NCBI GenBank assembly: GCA_902797965.1
Contig: CADBUY010000011.1
Span: 1 to 47,780, forward strand
DNA from: an uncultured bacterium
GTDB lineage: Bacteria > Cyanobacteriota > Vampirovibrionia > Gastranaerophilales > Gastranaerophilaceae
Length of the DNA stretch: 47,780 nt
Reading direction: 5' to 3'
Positions 45,552 to 47,780 of the stretch are shown piece by piece. Position numbers and translations under genes: made by a program. Numbering within the stretch: the first letter of the stretch is position 1; the number at the start of each line of letters is the position of its first letter. The notes under the pieces are model-generated. The model had not been told where the DNA came from and did no database searches. It was given only the letters and a program-made list of their open reading frames with translations.

Positions 45552-46013
45552 CTATTTTATAGTTAGCTTTTTAATTTTGTCGCTTTCTTTTTCAAGTTTA
45601 GGAGCAACTATTTTTAAAATACCGTGTTCAAGGTGAGCATCAGTCTTATCAATATCAATGTCAGAAGGGAAATAAACCGTTCTTGAAAATTCACCGTAAC
45701 GGAATTCTGATTTTCTGTAGCTCTTTGTATCCTCGTTAGTTTCTTCCTCTTTCTTTGCATTGATTGTAATGTGGTTTTTATCAATGTCTATGTCTAAATC
45801 TTCTTTCTTAACTCCAGGAAGTTCTGCTTTTACACAATATTCATTATCTTTCTCATGGAGCTCAACAGGCATTGCCAGCTTGTCGCAATCTGCTTCTTCG
45901 TTGTAGATATATTCAGGGAAGAAGCTGTCAAAATTTCTGTTTAAAATTGATGATATTTCATCGTTTACTGAACGAATAAATCTGTCAGGTGTTTTTTTAA
46001 TTAAGAATTTCAT
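45552..46013 (-). CDS. Small heat-shock protein Hsp20
   Basis: Alpha-crystallin-type holdase chaperone. The alpha-crystallin domain (~45-140) includes YCVKAELPGVKKEDLDIDID, NHITINAKKEEE, and the A-x-x-x-G-I-L-x-I-x-x-P-like HLEHGILKIVAPKLE. 153 residues. The Shine-Dalgarno GGAGG is sequestered in a hairpin immediately upstream of ATG. Confidence 0.93.
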   Translation of the reverse strand: MKFLIKKTPDRFIRSVNDEISSILNRNFDSFFPEYIYNEEADCDKLAMPVELHEKDNEYCVKAELPGVKKEDLDIDIDKNHITINAKKEEETNEDTKSYRKSEFRYGEFSRTVYFPSDIDIDKTDAHLEHGILKIVAPKLEKESDKIKKLTIK

Positions 46014-46018
46014 AAATG

Positions 46019-46031
46019 CCTCCTTGGGAGG
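46019..46031 (-). promoter_or_regulatory. Hairpin over the hsp20 ribosome-binding site
   Basis: On the minus strand CCTCC (46027-46031) and GGAGG (46019-46023) close a CAA loop; GGAGG is the Shine-Dalgarno, five bases from ATG. A second GC-rich hairpin (46052-46070) lies upstream in the same leader. Hsp20 genes are known for RNA thermometers of this kind; here that is inferred. Confidence 0.5.
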
Positions 46032-46048
46032 GGAAATATAAACATCAC

Positions 46049-46085
46049 CTTCCTCGCCCTACGGGAGAGGGTTGGGGTGAGGGGA
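46049..46085 (-). repeat. REP-like GC-rich palindrome, copy 1
   Basis: On the minus strand CCCCTCACCCCAACCCTCTC leads into a hairpin (CCTC/GAGG with CCC/GGG inside). It aligns with 47482-47510. Similar CCCTCACCCC-AACCCTCTCC sequences are common intergenic repeats in many bacteria. Here it lies in the hsp20 leader. Confidence 0.6.
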
Positions 46086-46294
46086 TTTTTATATTTCCCT
46101 GCCCTTACTAAATACTTTCTTTCAACACTTTTATTATTACTCTATTTTTTGATAAATCTTAATTTTTTAACAAAGAAATAACAAATGGGATTGAATGTTA
46201 TTTTTTTGTTAATTTTGGGAGTAAATGTAAAAAATGATATATAATATAAATCACGCTAATTTAATTAATGTGTAAATATGATAAAAGTAAATAA

Positions 46295-46462
46295 CTAATC
46301 ATTATTCAAATTCTGAATTGCAAAATTGATGCATTGAACAATAAATTCATTTCTGCTAATGTCAGTTTTAGCGGATTGCTCATCAATTATTTTAAGCATA
46401 TCATTATCAATTCTTATGCTTATAACACTCTTTTCCTGCTTAAATGGTTTAAATTCACTCAT
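46295..46462 (-). CDS. Ribbon-helix-helix (CopG/Arc-type) protein
   Basis: A 55-residue protein: VISIRIDNDMLKIIDEQSAK is the DNA-contacting strand plus helix 1, and TDISRNEFIVQCINFAI is the turn and helix 2 of a ribbon-helix-helix fold. GGTGGTG precedes its ATG. It is read from the opposite strand of a 264-base spurious frame. It could repress its own promoter or be an antitoxin; no toxin gene lies beside it. Confidence 0.75.
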   Translation of the reverse strand: MSEFKPFKQEKSVISIRIDNDMLKIIDEQSAKTDISRNEFIVQCINFAIQNLNND

Positions 46463-46618
46463 ATTGTCACCACCAATATTGTATTTTATTTTACCTGCAT
46501 ATTATATATTTAATATTCGAATACAATATGTATTCATTTTTTGCAAATTTATGATATTATTTTTACAGAGGGTTATGCAACTTTCATTTAAAAAAATAAC
46601 TTTCGAAAGGATAAATGA

Positions 46619-47293
46619 TTGAATTTTTTTATATTTTTAAATAATATAATGATTCTTTTTATAACCGGCTTAATTCCTAAAAGTACAACTAGAAAGCATA
46701 TAAGGAAAAGATATCTCATTGGACAGAAATGCCCTAAAAATAATATATTTTATCTAGTTACTAAATCCACAAAAAAGAAAAGAAAGTTTATAAATAATGG
46801 ATTAAAAATCGAAATATATGGCATAAATAATATAATTGAAATAGATGAAAGCGCATCCTATCACGAAGCACATTTAATTATAAGAGGAAACAATAATAAA
46901 TTCTATATAGGAAAAAATGTAACCGCCTGCAATGCGAAATTCTTTTTATACGGAAATGATTGTTCTATTGAGATTGGAGATGATTGTATGTTTTCTTATG
47001 ATGTTGAAATCTGGAGTGGAGATGGACATGCGATATTTAATGATAATAACAATAGACCTATAAACGGAGGAGAAAATGTTGTAATTGGTAAACACGTTTG
47101 GTTGGGAGCACATACAAGAATATTAAAAGGAAGCAAAGTAGGAGATGGTTGTATCATTGGTATGTCATCTCTAGTAAATAAAAAATTTGATAGAAACAAT
47201 TGTATTCTTGCGGGAAATCCTGCAAGAATAATAAAACAAAATATGATATGGGAAAGACCATCACCTGAATATTATTTAGAAAAAAATAACTAA
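46619..47293 (+). CDS. Hexapeptide acyltransferase (LbH)
   Basis: Left-handed beta-helix acyltransferase of the CatB/WcaF type used in capsule and glycan acetylation. The C-terminal half has the imperfect hexapeptides VVIGKHVWLGAHTRILKGSK and VGDGCIIGMSSLVNKKF, then the typical ILAGNPARIIK. The start is TTG 46619 with AAAGGA seven bases upstream; the ATG at 46615 is in another frame and stops after nine codons. 224 residues. Base composition is even more AT-rich than around it and no glycan cluster is present, so it may have been moved here. Confidence 0.85.
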   Translation: MNFFIFLNNIMILFITGLIPKSTTRKHIRKRYLIGQKCPKNNIFYLVTKSTKKKRKFINNGLKIEIYGINNIIEIDESASYHEAHLIIRGNNNKFYIGKNVTACNAKFFLYGNDCSIEIGDDCMFSYDVEIWSGDGHAIFNDNNNRPINGGENVVIGKHVWLGAHTRILKGSKVGDGCIIGMSSLVNKKFDRNNCILAGNPARIIKQNMIWERPSPEYYLEKNN

Positions 47294-47383
47294 GCATATT
47301 TTCGTTTTTTATTTTCATTGATTTTAATATTTGAGTGTTATATAGTAAGTATAGATTTTAATAACTAGATCGTGGTACTTTGT

Positions 47384-47426
47384 CGAGAAAAAGGTGACTA
47401 AAAGTCTCGTTTTTCGAGAGGAAGCA
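47384..47426 (+). repeat. Degenerate repeat R4, copy 1
   Basis: GAGAAAAAGGTGACTAAAAG then TCTCGTTTTTCGAG, similar to 47553-47592 (GAGAAGGTGACTAAATGTCA followed by CGTTCGAGG). It contains CTCG-TTTTT-CGAG. Part of the nested repeats around tRNA-Pro. Confidence 0.6.
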
Positions 47427-47435
47427 GTTTGGTTC

Positions 47436-47488
47436 AAAGCAAGCTCAAGGGTATTGAAAATTAAATAAACGTGGGTTGACACCTCACC
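47436..47488 (+). repeat. Direct repeat R1, copy 1 (53 bp)
   Basis: Identical over 53 bases to 47728-47780 (starts AAAGCAAGCTCAAGGGTATT). The second copy runs to the window edge, so the repeat may be longer. Its internal TGAAAATTAAATAAA occurs a third time near 47613. Confidence 0.95.
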
Positions 47489-47510
47489 TACCCTCTCCTC
47501 AAGGAGAGGA
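47482..47510 (+). repeat. REP-like GC-rich palindrome, copy 2
   Basis: CCTCTCC (47492-47498) and GGAGAGG (47503-47509) form a hairpin with a TCAA loop. The whole segment aligns with the hsp20-leader element on the opposite strand. Confidence 0.6.
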
Positions 47511-47521
47511 TGAAGCAGGTT

Positions 47522-47543
47522 TATCGGGATGTAGCGCAGTTTG
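47522..47543 (+). repeat. Copy of the tRNA-Pro 5' end
   Basis: TATCGGGATGTAGCGCAGTT plus TG is identical to 47630-47651, the first part of the real tRNA-Pro. It then diverges inside the D-loop and has no 3' half, so this is a 5' tRNA fragment. Confidence 0.85.
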
Positions 47544-47552
47544 ACTGTGCCG

Positions 47553-47592
47553 ACGAGAAGGTGACTAAATGTCACGTTCGAGGAGAGGTAGC
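47553..47592 (+). repeat. Degenerate repeat R4, copy 2
   Basis: Second copy of the repeat at 47384; includes the GTGAC-TAAAT-GTCAC hairpin. A further GTAGC...GCTAC palindrome (47588-47608) follows. Confidence 0.55.
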
Positions 47593-47632
47593 ACCGTAGG
47601 TGCGCTACTAAATGAAAATTAAATAAATCTAT

Positions 47633-47706
47633 CGGGATGTAGCGCAGTTTGGTAGCGCACCGTGTTCGGGTCGCGGGGGTCGCAAGTTCGAATCTTGTCA
47701 TCCCGA
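47633..47706 (+). tRNA. tRNA-Pro (anticodon CGG)
   Basis: Acceptor stem CGGGATG/CATCCCG, D-arm GCGCAGTTTGGTAGCGC, anticodon arm CCGTG-TTCGGGT-CGCGG with anticodon CGG, T-arm with GTTCGAATC, and discriminator A. CCA is not encoded. It reads proline codon CCG. Confidence 0.95.
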
Positions 47707-47727
47707 TATTTAAAAAAATAAGCTTGG

Positions 47728-47780
47728 AAAGCAAGCTCAAGGGTATTGAAAATTAAATAAACGTGGGTTGACACCTCACC
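47728..47780 (+). repeat. Direct repeat R1, copy 2, runs off the edge
   Basis: Same 53 bases as 47436-47488. It begins 21 bases after the tRNA and continues to the last base of the window. Confidence 0.95.

Noticed and set aside
46359..46622. 87-codon plus-strand frame
   Set aside because: It lies opposite the ribbon-helix-helix gene and its promoter region; the minus-strand frame has the recognisable fold and ribosome-binding site.
47324..47740. 138-codon minus-strand frame
   Set aside because: It crosses the tRNA-Pro and repeats antisense; its MTRFELATPATRTRCATKLR segment is the complement of tRNA-Pro, a well-known spurious translation.
1..47780. CRISPR array
   Set aside because: No set of regularly spaced short direct repeats is visible; the repeats near 47.4-47.8 kb are few, nested and unevenly spaced.
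1..47780. Insertion sequence or prophage
   Set aside because: No transposase, integrase, capsid or terminase-like protein was seen; the lysozyme and repeats alone are not enough.

Overview
The window is one contiguous, AT-rich stretch of bacterial chromosome with dense gene packing. It most likely comes from a flagellated, fermentative member of the non-photosynthetic cyanobacterial sister lineage (Vampirovibrionia/Melainabacteria, probably gut Gastranaerophilales). This is an inference. It rests on small scattered flagellar operons (fliLMN, motAB, csrA-fliW), on cyanobacteria-type envelope proteins (DUF2993/LmeA-like and GerMN-domain), on small proteins with an N-terminal [IV]NF-x-[GS] motif, and on AT-rich codon use. 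I could not run a 16S or marker-gene search, and only the first ~85 bases of the 16S gene are present.

Layout. 0-0.5 kb: 5' end of a 16S rRNA gene on the minus strand with its leader and promoter. 0.5-7 kb: LysM/GH24 lysozyme, ogt, a secreted GH13 protein, trpS and three small lineage-type proteins, two of them paralogous membrane proteins. 7-12.2 kb (minus): der, then the group TPR protein, fliW, csrA, TPR protein and coiled-coil protein, then a gshB-like ATP-grasp enzyme. 12.4-15 kb: secA. 15.08-15.61 kb: a gene-free, unusually GC-rich and strongly self-complementary element between two copies of a palindromic site. 15.8-21.6 kb: uridine-kinase-like gene, short tspO, RluA-family synthase, a receiver-sdaAB-sdaAA operon, a secreted protein and lspA. 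21.7-27.8 kb (plus): motA-motB followed by a run of envelope and housekeeping genes ending in rimI and bioY. 27.9-33.3 kb: uvrB, the divergent MEMO/AMMECR1 and radical-SAM pair (amrBA/amrS), and a zinc alcohol dehydrogenase. 33.4-38.9 kb (minus): a periplasmic-binding-domain/TolC fusion, an overlooked 56-residue membrane peptide, and fliL-fliM-fliN. 39-45.5 kb: GT-C glycosyltransferase, yraN, two lineage-type hypothetical genes, pgk and a PHP phosphoesterase. 45.5-47.8 kb: hsp20, an overlooked 55-residue ribbon-helix-helix gene, a hexapeptide acyltransferase and tRNA-Pro(CGG) inside nested repeats.

Three regulatory patterns stand out. First, nine genes have no Shine-Dalgarno sequence but carry a TATAAT-like box 6-8 bases before the start codon (exactly 6 in seven of them), which puts the ATG at the expected transcription start: a likely class of leaderless mRNAs. 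At amrBA/amrS two such boxes overlap on opposite strands in one symmetric sequence. Second, the ribosome-binding site of hsp20 is closed in a small GC-rich hairpin, a candidate RNA thermometer. Third, a near-palindromic 24-bp site occurs twice around the structured element and once over the uvrB promoter.
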